64,000 nucleotides of DNA from Ooceraea biroi (lineage: Eukaryota; Arthropoda; Insecta; Hymenoptera; Formicidae). Both the position numbers and the translations under genes were made by a program. The notes beneath the pieces are model-generated. The model worked only from the letters and a program-made list of their open reading frames with translations, was not told the DNA's origin and made no database searches. Shown here piece by piece: positions 25,522-38,226 of this stretch. Location: contig NC_039510.1 of assembly GCF_003672135.1 (NCBI RefSeq), forward strand, positions 2,604,001 through 2,668,000. The letters run 5' to 3'. Within the stretch, counting starts at the first letter, position 1; every line of letters begins with the position of its first letter.

Positions 25522-28500
25522 ATGGACAAACGGAAGATGATGCCCAAACGCCCTCGTATGGAGAATCTGAGGGGTCCGATCGCCAATGGACCAATTCAAA
25601 CGCGGCCGCTGGTCGCACTACTCGATGGACGCGATTGCTCCATTGAGATGCCGATTCTTAAGGATGTCGCGACTGTTGCTTTCTGTGACGCGCAGTCTAC
25701 TTCGGAGATACACGAAAAGGTAATCATTGTGGTGTTAATCTGTGGCGTTAACTAACGTGGCGATGTGATCTGAAGGAGGGAAAGGAATCGCTGTAAATAA
25801 TCTCTCGCTTCTTCGCAGGTATTAAATGAAGCGGTGGGCGCATTGATGTGGCACACTATAATCTTAACGAAGGAAGATCTGGAGAAGTTCAAGACATTAC
25901 GAATTATTGTCCGGATTGGTTCCGGGGTGGATAACATCGATGTGAAAGCGGCGGGTGAACTTGGCATCGCGGTGTGTAACGTACCCGGTTATGGCGTCGA
26001 GGAAGTGGCTGATACCACCCTCTGTCTTATCCTAAATCTCTATCGACGCACCTATTGGCTCGCTAATATGGTGCGCGAAGGCAAAAAGTTCACAGGACCA
26101 GAGCAGGTGAAATTTCTCCTCCCTAAATTATAATTCTGTATTTTTATTCGAATTATTATGTTAAAAGTTATTATTATATTGAAGATATATTCTTCAAGTC
26201 TAAAGAGATTGTTTATATTTTATTATAGACTCATATTTTTATTATTATAAGTGTTAATATTATAGGCTTACAAGTCTTACAAGTATTATAATAAATAATT
26301 ATGTTTAATTTTTAATTTATATTTCACGTATAATTATGTTCACTCCTATTTCATTAAATCAATTGCGAAAGTATTACCGAAATAGACAGATTTTCTACGT
26401 GATAACAATCCCTTGGCGCACCTTGCCTGCATTTTAGGTAAGAGAAGCTGCAACTGGTTGTGCAAGGATACGGGGAGACACATTAGGAATCGTGGGCTTG
26501 GGTAGGATTGGTTCCGCAGTGGCACTGCGTGCCAAAGCCTTTGGATTTACTGTCATTTTCTACGATCCATATCTCCCTGACGGTATCGAAAAATCACTAG
26601 GTCTCACCAGGGTGTATACGCTACAGGTACGTTCAGCCTTAATCAATTAGAGATTAATTAGAATTTTTCCGATTCAGAAATCTGACATTTTTAATGCAAT
26701 CTCTCGATAAATTGCGGAATGTTCATTTATTTCCGTTGTTTCAGGATTTGTTATTCCAATCAGACTGTGTATCACTACACTGTACCTTGAACGAACACAA
26801 TCATCATCTAATAAACGAGTACACTATCAAACAGGTACGTCAGCTAGTTTGCGAGGCAGCAAGACACGATACCTAAATTTGATCGTTAGAAATACGTTCG
26901 TCCACATTGCCAGTTTTACCAAAAAAAGAGGAGAAAAATGAATTGCGCGTTTCTGTTTCAGATGAGACCAGGAGCATTTTTAGTCAATACGGCACGAGGT
27001 GGTTTAGTAGACGACGACGCGCTTGCCGCGGCTCTTAAACAGGGTAGAATCCGCGCTGCAGCGTTAGATGTTCACGAAAACGAGCCATACAACGTCTTTC
27101 AGGGTCAGTCTGGGAATCAGTGTGAGTCTTATCTGTCCCCGCGCCTAATCCTGTCTCGACCGAGTATCTTTTGCCCTCTCTCCACGGCTTATGAGAAAGA
27201 AGAAAAGTCTAAATAGCATCGAAGTAGAGCGATACTTTTCTTCGAGTAGAGAGGGCCGATCATAAAAATATATATTTTACGGTGAAAGTGATCCTATGAG
27301 GTTTCTATGAGGAATTAGTGAAAATTGGTAAGGGCAGAATCGGAGACTGTGTTTCCGTTTTTCTTTTCGCTCTTAAAGTGTATATATCGAGGAAGAGCGA
27401 CGGATCGTCTTCACTTTCCCCGTGGCATGTATATTTTTGTGGAGAATCATAGGACACACACTGTCGAAGTCTTGCGTAGCGATCCGGCTTTCCCGATCGA
27501 TCAACTTTACTTGACACGTGTATCTTATAGGTCCATTGAAAGATGCACCCAATCTTCTATGCACCCCGCATGCCGCCTTCTATAGTGATGCAAGCTGCAC
27601 CGAGCTGCGCGAAATGGCCGCAAGTGAGATACGACGAGCGATTGTCGGCCGCATACCCGACTGCCTGCGCAACTGCGTGAACAAGGAATACTTCCTTTCC
27701 TCAACCGGGTAAGCGCCCCTTTCCCCAGGCTTTGCCTACCTGCCTCCCCCTGCCTCCCAAGTTTCAGAATCTGAATAATAATAATAATATTAATAATAAA
27801 AGTCTGTCTCACGATTTGTTAAATGAAGAGAAAAAGACGTAGACGGATATTTTTATATATATATACATATATATATAATAACAGTTATATGAACGCAGTA
27901 TATTACATGATATTTACATTCCTCTCTCTTCTGTTTTCTTTAATTGACAACAAAACCGGGGGAAAAGGGATACAGTGGTACAGTCACGAAATTGATCAAA
28001 TTCATTTATAAAAAAAAATAAAATAAAATTATAGATATATATATATATTATTATATATAACTTAGAGATATGTGTTATTTGTATCATTCTGATAGCGTGA
28101 GCTATCAAAATGTCAGCTATGCAAATGTACTGAGAATATATTATTTGTATTTTTTCTGATAACGCGAGCTGTAAGAGTTTGTTTTTATATATATGCCTGC
28201 TCTCTTCTCCCTCCTTCTTATTGTATTAAGGCTCCTGGCCCCTCACCGCAGCGTCATATTGGATTATGACGTTAAAAGCAGAAAAAAAAAACACGATACA
28301 ACCGTACGAATTTTTCGTTGCAAATAAGTTAGCCTTTTGTTTGCCACAACGCACGTATTTGATAACCGTAAATTTGTCGAGGCAAGTCGAAACTCTGTTC
28401 TGAATTGTTATTTTTGTTGTTGTTAAATGTAAAGTTTAATTTACGTCCATTTTAATTATGCTTTCAAGGCAAAATTAATGTTAAAATAGAAAGTTAATTT

Positions 28501-30563
28501 AGTTTAGCCACTTTTGATCCACAAGAGGAGAGTTTCAATGCATTTAAATATATATTCTGTCGAATACGAGTTGTGACTTATAACAGAGCTATCCTGATTC
28601 GTATGTAGTGGAGAAAAACTTGACGATAATTTTTGCTTCTAACGTCATAACATCGTGTGAATCCTGAGGTGTATAGAATACTATGTACTTTTGTTAGAAA
28701 ATTAGGATACGAGTTTTAAGGCGCCAGTCCTAACGTATGAGGTTTGTTCTTTTTCGCTGCACTTCTGCAACTAGAGTGCAATGAGTTAGAGTGAAAGGAA
28801 AGGGTGCCACCCGATTGACCACAGTTAATATTGGACAAAGCCAATAAAATTAGTCAAATTGAACCTAACCCAAGCAAACTAAGCAATTTGATTGGGTTCA
28901 ATGTTAACGCGGTGGTCAAACGGGACGCTCCTTGAAAGAAAGTATATTTGTTTCACTCTAATTTATTGCACCAGTTCAAAAGTGCAGCGAGAAAGAACAA
29001 ACCTATAGTATACTATATTGGGTTACGATGTCATAATACCTTAAGACCGATCGAAGAGAGCGAGAATCTTTTTATTATTTTTCGGATGTTTCACAAATTA
29101 TTATTATTGAATCAGATATAATAAAACACAGTTGTGGAAAAAAGAAAATAGACTAAAGAATAATAAGTTAATATATACCTAGCCATCCATAATTTCATGT
29201 TGAAAAAGTCAAAAAAAGAGAGATTTAAGATGGTTCAGAAATAATTTTTCTATTTTTCCCAAGAACTGTGTTTTCTATCATTTATTTATTATTGAATTTG
29301 AATTTTATGATTCAATAAGTAGAAGTAAAGAAAAATAATGAAACTATAGTAGAAATTTGAAAATATAAAAAAAATAGAAATTTTTTATTGTATAATAGAA
29401 ATATTAAAAATAACTTTATTGAATAAAGTTTGAAAAAAAAGTCGAAATGTCGGGGATGATAACCCAAGATGACGATTGTAACAAGGAGGAGCCAAAAGCC
29501 TTAAATAAGATTTAATGGAAAACCTTCTTAAATCTTACATAAGATTGGATCAATTTCGTGATGAGTAACACTGTATCTCTGGTAATTTTTGCAGAAACGG
29601 CTTTTCGAGCAGATGTTAACTTCTCTTCTCTTCCGAGTGAAAGTCCGAAAGCGATCGTGAAAGTCGAGCGTGACAAAATCTCTCGATAGAGCGTGTGTGT
29701 ATAGAGTGTAAAGACTAAGCGCTTAGACGAGACTTATATAGAAAAATGAATGAAAGAGAGATACAAAGAAAGATTCCGTTCTCGGGAATCTCTTGATGAC
29801 CTGTGTGTGTTCTTCTCGCGTTCCTGTTCTTGTTGGCGAGGAACGATCGCTACTAACGACTACTACCTAGATCACACCCTAGAGCGCCACGTAGAGCGTA
29901 ACGAAACCACACACAGTGTCAGAAAAAGAAAATTGGAAGCTACTCTACACACCACAATAAAAGCTACTACATAAGTACTGAAAAAAGTGGCGCGCAAAAT
30001 TGTCGAGGTCTCGCCCATGATGTTGTTTTTCGCTTTCTCTTTTCTTCAGCAGTTACCCTGAGGGCATCAACGGCGGATACTATGCTGGGGCGCTGCCGGT
30101 GCAACAGACGGCTCACTCAACAACTCCTCACGATACTGCGCCCCCACCCCCGGTGCCCGGTGCCGGCGGTGGGCACTCCGTCGTCGGCGGCGGTGGCGGT
30201 GGTGGCGGTGGCGGAGGTGGCGGCGGCGGGGCCGGCGGTGGTGGGGGCGGGGGCGGCGGGATCGGTGGACCCAACTCCTCGTCCTCGTCCGCCGTAACAG
30301 TGGCGGGGGCCGCGGGCGGCGGGGCCGGCGGCGCGGGAGGTGCGGGCGGTGGGCCCGCAGGGCCGCAGGGCCCCCCTGCCGCGGTCGGCGGCGGCGGACC
30401 CCCGTCCGCCGCGGGCGTGGTGGGCGCGACCGCCGCCGGTGGGCCCGGCGGCGGCGGTCCCGCGGCCGGGGCCCCCCCCACCGCCGGACTGCCCGGTCTA
30501 CCACATAGCATAGTGAGCGAGCCCGACCCCCGGCCGAGCCCGCCCGCCCCAAGCCCCCGTTGA
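25522..30563 (+). CDS. C-terminal binding protein (transcriptional corepressor), seven coding exons
   Basis: CtBP is a nuclear NAD(H)-dependent dehydrogenase-fold corepressor that binds PxDLS-type motifs in repressors. Coding exons are 25522-25719, 25819-26106, 26438-26626, 26745-26834, 26962-27103, 27531-27708 and 30050-30563 (1599 nt, 532 aa), with matching phases. Start context MDKRKMMPKRPRMENL resembles Drosophila CtBP. The Rossmann motif GLGRIG is at 182-187. The catalytic-type triad is R267 (NTARGG), E296 (HENEP) and H316 (CTPHAAF), one residue off human CtBP1 numbering; the human Trp after CTPHAA is Phe here, as in Drosophila. From 362 on the tail is a Gly/Pro/Ala-rich, very GC-rich low-complexity segment ending in a Ser/Pro stretch. 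A tandem CAGCAG acceptor at 30047-30052 and a stop just after the exon 7 donor suggest isoforms. Identity is secure; the tail is less so. Confidence 0.95.
27709..30049 (+). other. CtBP intron 7 (2.3 kb)
   Basis: The donor is GTAAGC after 27708 and the acceptor lies before 30050. The intron is AT-rich with an AAT run near 27773-27799, TA-rich runs near 27855-27878 and 28035-28060, and a fold-back element at 28740-29003. An in-frame TAA at 27710-27712 would end translation if the intron were retained. No independent gene is seen; the 74-codon plus frame at 29750 has no recognisable domain. Confidence 0.7.
28740..29003. mobile_element. 264-bp fold-back (MITE-like) element in CtBP intron 7
   Basis: The terminal inverted repeats begin AGGTTTGTTCTTTTTCGCTG and end with its near complement (CAGCGAGAAAGAACAAACCT). 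Pairing continues inward through TTAGAGTGAAA and GACCAC segments with mismatches and small gaps. It has no coding capacity. The flanks (CGTATG and ATAGTA) do not give a clear target-site duplication, so the family is unassigned. Confidence 0.7.
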
Positions 30564-31800
30564 CCTTGAATAATATAATAACGACCCCCTTGATAATGCG
30601 AGACCCGTCTTTCCCTTCCTTCCAACCATTCACCCCGATCACACACTTGACTTGAATTACTACGCGATTACCACATCAGCACATCCACCACGTCCCTATT
30701 TTCCTCTCCCCTTGATAATGTCATCCGATTAAGTTGAGATATTTTACCATCACCAGTAACCATCTGGAGTTAACTTGTATTATTATTCCCGATGAATAAT
30801 AATCATGATGATGATAATGATAATGATTACGATTATGATGATGGCGTAAGAACGGCCGAAACGAGTGCCCCGATACAATCTGTCCGCTCCGCTTTTTCCG
30901 AACAACTCTAGAGGAAGTCTGTATTTGAGAAAGAATGAGACAAAAATGTAGACGACGAGACGAGTGAGAATGTGAATGGACGAAGCGGTGAGTTTAATTG
31001 AATACACTAGCTACTACCTTTCAGATATAATCGCCTGATGCAACATCCTACGTAAATTACCATAAACTCATTTACGATACATGATAAACCAGTTTCAACT
31101 AGATCATTGATTTTCCTCTCAACGCGGATTGTTACATTGAAATGATCTTAGCCAAGTCACATTGGGATATGAGTTGATAAATTAATCAGAACGTGATCTG
31201 GCTTGACTTGTTGAGTAACAGGTAAATTAACGTGTTGCTTCATTCTAATTTCAATCGGCGTGCACTGGTGTATTCAATCATACTCGCTACGAAAGAAGTA
31301 GAGAAAGTAAGAGAATGAGAAAAACAAAATGCGTGAAAGAGAGAGAGGAAAGCGCGAGGGAGAGGAAGAAAGATAGTGAGCATAAGAGAGAAAGGGGATG
31401 AAAGTTGCGGTATACTTGTGTATGTGTGCGATTTTGCGTCCGCATTTCTGCATTTGTAGAATTCCGCGGATAGAATGCATTTTGATGTAATTCTGCGACC
31501 AAACCAAATACAGTTGGACAGAATATAATGGTGACAGTATAATAAACGACAACGTAACGTTTGTCTCCTGCGATCTTCCGGTTCCGGTAATTTTATACGA
31601 CATGAGTCTATTCGATTTAGCTGCGCTCTCTCTCGCACTCTCTTCTTACAAAAAGTTAAATAAATCTCTTCTCATGATACAAAAAAAAATAAGTCTTATA
31701 AATATAATGGAAGAAACATATTGCAGATCAATGAAGATGAATACATGTACTCGGTGCAACAGCAATGTCAATGTATTGGGTTGATTTTAAGAATAAAATA
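30564..31800 (+). other. CtBP 3' flank, probably 3' UTR
   Basis: Downstream of the CtBP stop there is no supported gene. It contains an ATG/ATA triplet-rich run at about 30793-30845 and a minus-strand CT-rich / plus-strand GA-rich tract at 31270-31400. Possible plus-strand AATAAA signals occur at 31659-31664 and 31792-31797. Which one is used cannot be told from sequence alone. Confidence 0.4.
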
Positions 31801-34800
31801 ATAAATTCGTTCGTCCTTTTGATGATTCAAAGTCTGTTAAAAACGGTTCTCTGAATTACATAGTGGAATTATATATCGTTAGATGATGTGTTGTCTAAAC
31901 AATTCTAGTAAAGTGTTTCTTTCTCTTAAAAGGATTCTCTTGAAATAAAGGAAAGAAAGAAACTGATAAATGTTTTCATGTGTCAATACATTGATTGTGT
32001 CAAATCGTCAGTCATAAAATATAATATTAATTAATTAATGGGATTTATTCAATTATTGGACATATTGGATATATTGGTAAATATTATGAAAAATTGAAGT
32101 TATTAATACTTGGTTAAGCTTTATCGAATTTATATTTACGAGTATATTGATTTTCATTTTTAAATCTCTATTAATAGTAAAAATTGGCAATAATTGACAA
32201 AAGTTACATTAACGATTGTACAAGAAGAGATGTTTCACACATTTTATATTTGAAAAATAATCAACAATTGTATAGATTTGCCTGTAACATATTTTTACGT
32301 TTTTCTAATTGAAGAAAAGAAAGCAAAGAAAAAAGTGTTTGCACTTGATAAAAATAAATGTTTTTCAAATTGATAAAAAATAATTTCATTAATTTTTCTG
32401 CTCTTTTGAGTCTTAATTAATTTTTGTCTTCAGCAACTGGGGACTTTTATTTGCTTCTGAATTTTTGTTATTTAATTCTCTTTTAAATTAAAGAAGAAAG
32501 AGAAACGAACGAATTAATGCTTTCGATCAGCCTAATATATTACAATAATTTGGATGATAGTTATATTAAGTACAATTATTGAATAAAAGAAAGTGCAGAA
32601 AAAACGCGACTGAAACGAACTAACCTGAAGAAAGATAATTCATTGCATGGACGAAAATTTTGATATATACAGACTTTGGAATGATAATCCTGGAAGTGAA
32701 TAATAATCGCAATAGTTTATAATTAATTATATACAGAATTCAAAGATTTAGTGTGAATATTAAGCAAATCGAGTAGTTCTTCCTTTTCGTAGCATGATGG
32801 AAAAAAGAAAGTGGGGCTATTTGTAAAAGCAAATGTTGCAACAAATATAAAGTATTGTATAAGCGATATTACGTTTAGCCTATTCGTTATAGGCACCATT
32901 ATTATAGTTTATACATTATACATAATTAGTTCCATATTAAAATACAACTTCCAGTTTTTTAACTTCGTAGGTATTAACGAAAATTTCTTTTAATTTCATA
33001 ATTCTCTTAATCTGAATTAGCCAACTAATGAAATACGAGCACGATTCTCTCTTACTATGTTAGTAATCTTTCCAATTTCACTTAGAAATATTGTCTTAAT
33101 TTCGGAAAACAGACTTCTCATTTTTTGTTTTATCTTTAATTGTACATCGCGTAATGTATCTTATAATAATATTCTTATCATTATGTTTATTTTCGATAAT
33201 TGTATCATATCAAATATTTTACAGTCCAATATATTTGCTTAATGAATAAAAAAGAGAGAAAAAGAAAGACTTCCTTCGCACGATTATTTACCCTGATTTG
33301 TTTATATTTGACCAAAATGCCAAAAATTCTGCAAGGTTTTCGATATCATCCGCAAGTCATGCATTAATTTGTCACACTGTATTTGGATGTCGTTTTCATT
33401 TTTATTATTTAGAAATAATTATAATAATCGCCTCTTTGCGACATGTCATTCGCAACTAATTCGGTGATTTCTGGTAAAACTTCCTTTCAGTGAAAGTTTC
33501 GAAGCATTGTTAATAAAATAAGAATATAGCCCATTTTTGTCAAATGTATTTTATTGTGTTTGACATATTTCGCGTCGCGCGTGAAAATGCTGCATGAACA
33601 AAGAAAATAATCAGCGTACCAACAGTTCTTGCATTTGTAAAAATAGTGAAAAGTAACAAAAAGTAATAGGATAAGAATATTAGAAATATTCACATACGAA
33701 TCCATTGTCGATAAAGGATAAAGAACCGACAAAAATTATAATAAAAGATATTATGAATTAATTATTGTTATCTATATTGATAATACATAATATTTGATAG
33801 TTTGTAAACACAATTCCGCCTAAGTTTGGACTAAAAGAGGACAGTAAAGGGTTAATATAATTTTAATTCACAAAGTTAACTCATGGAGTGCTTGCTTTTT
33901 GCAAAATAAAAAATAAATTAATACTTTAAAAACAGGAGAACAAGCTTATCCAGATGGAATATATTAGTTTTTATTTCGAAATATTTTTAGTATTTCTTTT
34001 GTTTAATTTATTAGAAATAAATGTCTTTAGGTGTTGGATGATGCAGCATCTTTATGACGGCTAACATTTATCTTCTAATTACTTACTAATTGATACACAG
34101 AGTTTTTTACGATGAAAGTTCCTTTGTTCACAGATATGTCAATGTAGATGATATGTGTTTTTTATTTGAGCATGTATCGATAATTATCATTTGACAAGCG
34201 AGCTTAATTAATTTAAAGCAAAATACAATAAAACTTGCGGAAAAAGCATGAAAGAAAATATGAAGGAAAAAGCGAATGAGCGAGCGAATGAGAGAGAAAG
34301 AGAGAGAAAGGGAGAGAGGGAGAAGTAGAACAGAAAAATGAGTTTTATTAATAACTGAAATTAATAATTAAAGTACGATTATTGTATGAAATAATTGCGA
34401 TGTTACGGTCACACGGATATAATACGGCGAAAATAAATCAAGACTAACAATAGCAAAATTAATGGACAATTTTTTGACAAAATTATATGGAAACGATAAT
34501 GTGGTGATGAGAATAATAATTAAATAAAAAAAGAAAAAAAATATGAAGATTGTCTATTTCGGAGACATGTATACACATATCTATTCGGTTTTTTATTTTG
34601 GCAATTTTTATAATTTTGGAAATAAATGTGACGTAATCATCAATGTAAATCCTAGTAGCATGATTATATTAATGATATATTAGTAAATTTGTAACGAAAC
34701 AGTACGAGTGATTTATATTTTTAACTTTTAGCAACTAATACGTTAAGAAAAGAATGTTCGTTACTTAGCCCATTAATTGCTAATTTTTAAAAGGTATAAT

Positions 34801-36070
34801 AATAACAAATATATTATTTTGATAATAAGATGATTTTAGTAAGGTAACAAAAAACTTGGGTCTATTATGAACAATAAGATTTATAGAAATAAATTTTTTG
34901 ATATTAAGTTTACATTATAGTATTAACAAACATTAAATTATTAATAATTTGAATATTGAAATTATTAGAGATATTGAAATTAATTATATTATTTGAAGAT
35001 AGGAACGAGTTTGGTTATAATTAACCAAACATTCTTATATGTTATAAAAATTTCTAAAACAATTTTTTAATATAAAAATTATAAGACAATTTTTTATGTG
35101 TAAAATTATATATAATTTCGTCTAAAATTTTGTATAAATACTTGTAAAGACTTGGAGAAATGTAGAGAGAACTATTATAAACATTTAATACAGTTCCTAA
35201 AACAGCATTTGTATTATAATCTTTTTGGGAGAAATTATAATTCGGTGCTAAGATCTCACTTTATCGTATTAATGATAAACAGTAAATTTTTAACGGAACA
35301 GTACGATCTACATACTATATTAAAACATAAAAAAAGTTTGTTTGTCTTGTAATAAAACGTTTGTTTAAAATTTAAAATACACTAGATTGGGTTACGTTAG
35401 ATTTCTTTGCTGGCTACATTCTACAAAGGTCGGGGGTGCAAAGAAAGAAGCGGCGGGCCCTCAACCACGCACTCATATTTACTGTTTTCATATATCTGTT
35501 ATTAATATATATGCATATATTATCAAAAAATTTTGTTCTTTGAACAAGGTAAACAATGATTTGCAGATGTATAATAAAAGTCATGTAACGTATTCCTCTC
35601 CTTGCAATTATACAGAGTTATTACTTATATCGACCAAATGCTTTTATATATATGTATTTAATAAAAAGATTTTATGCAGATTTTAATATCTGCTAAAATA
35701 ATGAGAGTGAACAAATAAATTTTAGTAATTAGAAATAAAGTTTTACAAATAAAATATGTTTCTTGCGTTTTACTCGATATAATATGTAGAACAGTATAAG
35801 TCACAAATCTTGGTGCCGGACTTATAATACTTGTGTTGATATTTTCTAACAAATCATTGTTTTTTATGTTACAGTTCTTGATTTTTCATGATGTGGCTTT
35901 TAATGGGTTAAAATCTCTGAAAATGCAAAAGAAAATAGACTGAGTTCGGTATTTATGGAAGTTTCCCTGAAGCATCTCGCAAACATCTGAGTCTTTGTCT
36001 TTCTGTAAGAAAACTCAAGAAAAAGTATTCCAATTTTAATTTAAAAAATCTGAGATTTTAGAAATTAAAG

Positions 36071-36072
<2 letters not shown>

Positions 36073-36103
<31 letters not shown>
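36073..36103. repeat. (GA)n microsatellite
   Basis: A nearly perfect GA dinucleotide run of about 15 units is followed by purine-rich AGAAAGGGAGAG sequence. Confidence 0.9.
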
Positions 36104-36107
<4 letters not shown>

Positions 36108-36497
36108 GAGAGAGAAAGGGAGAGTGGAGAGAGATAAAAAGAGATAATATAAAATAATAGGAAGAAACGAGAAAGAGAATACAACATACAGAAGAAGGAG
36201 AAACACGAAACATCACAGTAAATATACATTTATACATACACTGCGCATAAAAGAGAGAATGGCATTCATCCGTTTTTAACTAAGAACTATGCTACGTACA
36301 TAAAAAAATATACGAGATATGCTGCATGACGAGGTATTTTATTAAAAGTTTGTTATTCTTTAGAAGAAGGAGAGGAGAAGAAAAATCAGCTCGTCTTGGT
36401 GTAGCTGTATTAATATAACGTAGGGAAATATTATACATATTTTTTTTGCAAAAATATTATTGCTTATATATATAAATATATATAATAGATGTATGAA

Positions 36498-36611
<114 letters not shown>

Positions 36612-38226
36612 CTGCGTGCGTGTGTGCGCGTGTATTGAACGAACACAAGAGAGAAGAAATGGAAAGGAAGAGATGAGAGAGAAAATGAGAGAAAAACGAA
36701 AGAGAGAGAGAAAGATAGAAAGAATGAAGCTACTTGAATAAACTACAGCGAGAATTGTTCTCACTTACGCGTAATGTTAAGTGCGAGGAGAAATGTATGC
36801 ATGCGCGTGTCTCTCTGTATGCGCACGCGCGCGCGCGCGTGTGTGTATGCGTGCAAGTTCCCACAAGTGTAACAGGAATATAATTCAAATATTTCTTCTT
36901 TAAGAGAGATAAAAAGAGAAAAAAAGATACTTTTGTTGTGGAATTAGAAAAAAGAGAGAGGACTGCGAGGGAGAAAGAAAGAGGGAGTGAGAATGAGAGT
37001 GAATGAGAAAGAGAGAGAGAGATCGCTTCAACATTTTGTTTAATTAATCAGTTTTTAATTAATGATTTGTTGTGCGGATATACTTGTGTAGATAGAATAA
37101 TTAAGATATTCTGTAATATTTGTTTCTTCTTTTTTTCACTTTTTGCGTTTTCCTTGCGTTTTTCGACAAGAGAAAAATCGGCAGCACCACATCCACACAT
37201 CTTTATTCATTGCGACTGTAAGAGAAAGCAGAAAACGAAAAGAAATGTACCGCACTCACGAAAAGGAAGAAGGGGCATTTAACACACCTGATGACGATAG
37301 ACTAAATAACTGAGAGAGAAGGTGGTGTCGAGATAAAACGAGCAACATTAATATTATAATTAATAATTATTATAATAAATACAATATTTGTACAATAATC
37401 GATTTGTTGTGTTTAATACGCCATGTATTCCTGACACATATTCCGATTCACCCTGATCTGTATACATATATTTGCAGCATCATGTACAATCAAATATAAA
37501 TTAGCGATTGAAAGCGTACAAAGCGATTCGCTATATTAATCATGATTAATAATTCACGAATAGTTTGAGTTTGAATAATTTATCATATAAACAGTGTTTG
37601 TGTTGCATTAGTAAATGGCACCTGAGGAGCTCTTATGAATATATTCGGAAATGTTTTTGAGCGGACTAATTCTGTTTTTGTCATTTGTTTGATTAAACCT
37701 CTCAATATGCGGAATATTCCAGTGCAACTGTATTGAAAAATAAAATTTTTAATCTCGAAAGAAGGGAAGATATATTTTTTAATAATCCAGGCAATTTGTT
37801 TAATAAGTGCAAATACTATGCCAATACGTTATGATGGCTAAAAAATAAAATTTAGAGCATAGGTAATCAAATTCACGCGTATGTATTTATATTTATACAT
37901 ATTTGTATTTACACATTCGTAATAAAACAAATGACAAAACGTGGAATCATTCAGACACGTGAAAACATTCCTGATTTACAGTAGTTCCCTTTAAAATTCA
38001 TGTAAAGTCATTTCATGCATATACGTGATTATATTTCAATTAATAAATTTTATAGCAGCATTTAAAATTTTTAAAATGAATTACGCTTTTACCGGATTTC
38101 GCTTTTCGCTTCTGCGTTTTATTTTTCTGACGAGTTAGTTCCTAATTGAATCACAGGTATTCGGCAGCACCTGGGCACCTGGCTGTCAATTATCATTGCG
38201 GACTCGATTGTTGCTGATAAATTGTG

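Noticed and set aside
30067..30646. Minus-strand frames of 172 and 191 codons opposite the CtBP tail exon
   Set aside because: These Pro- and Arg-rich frames mirror the Gly-rich sense exon; composition alone keeps them open.
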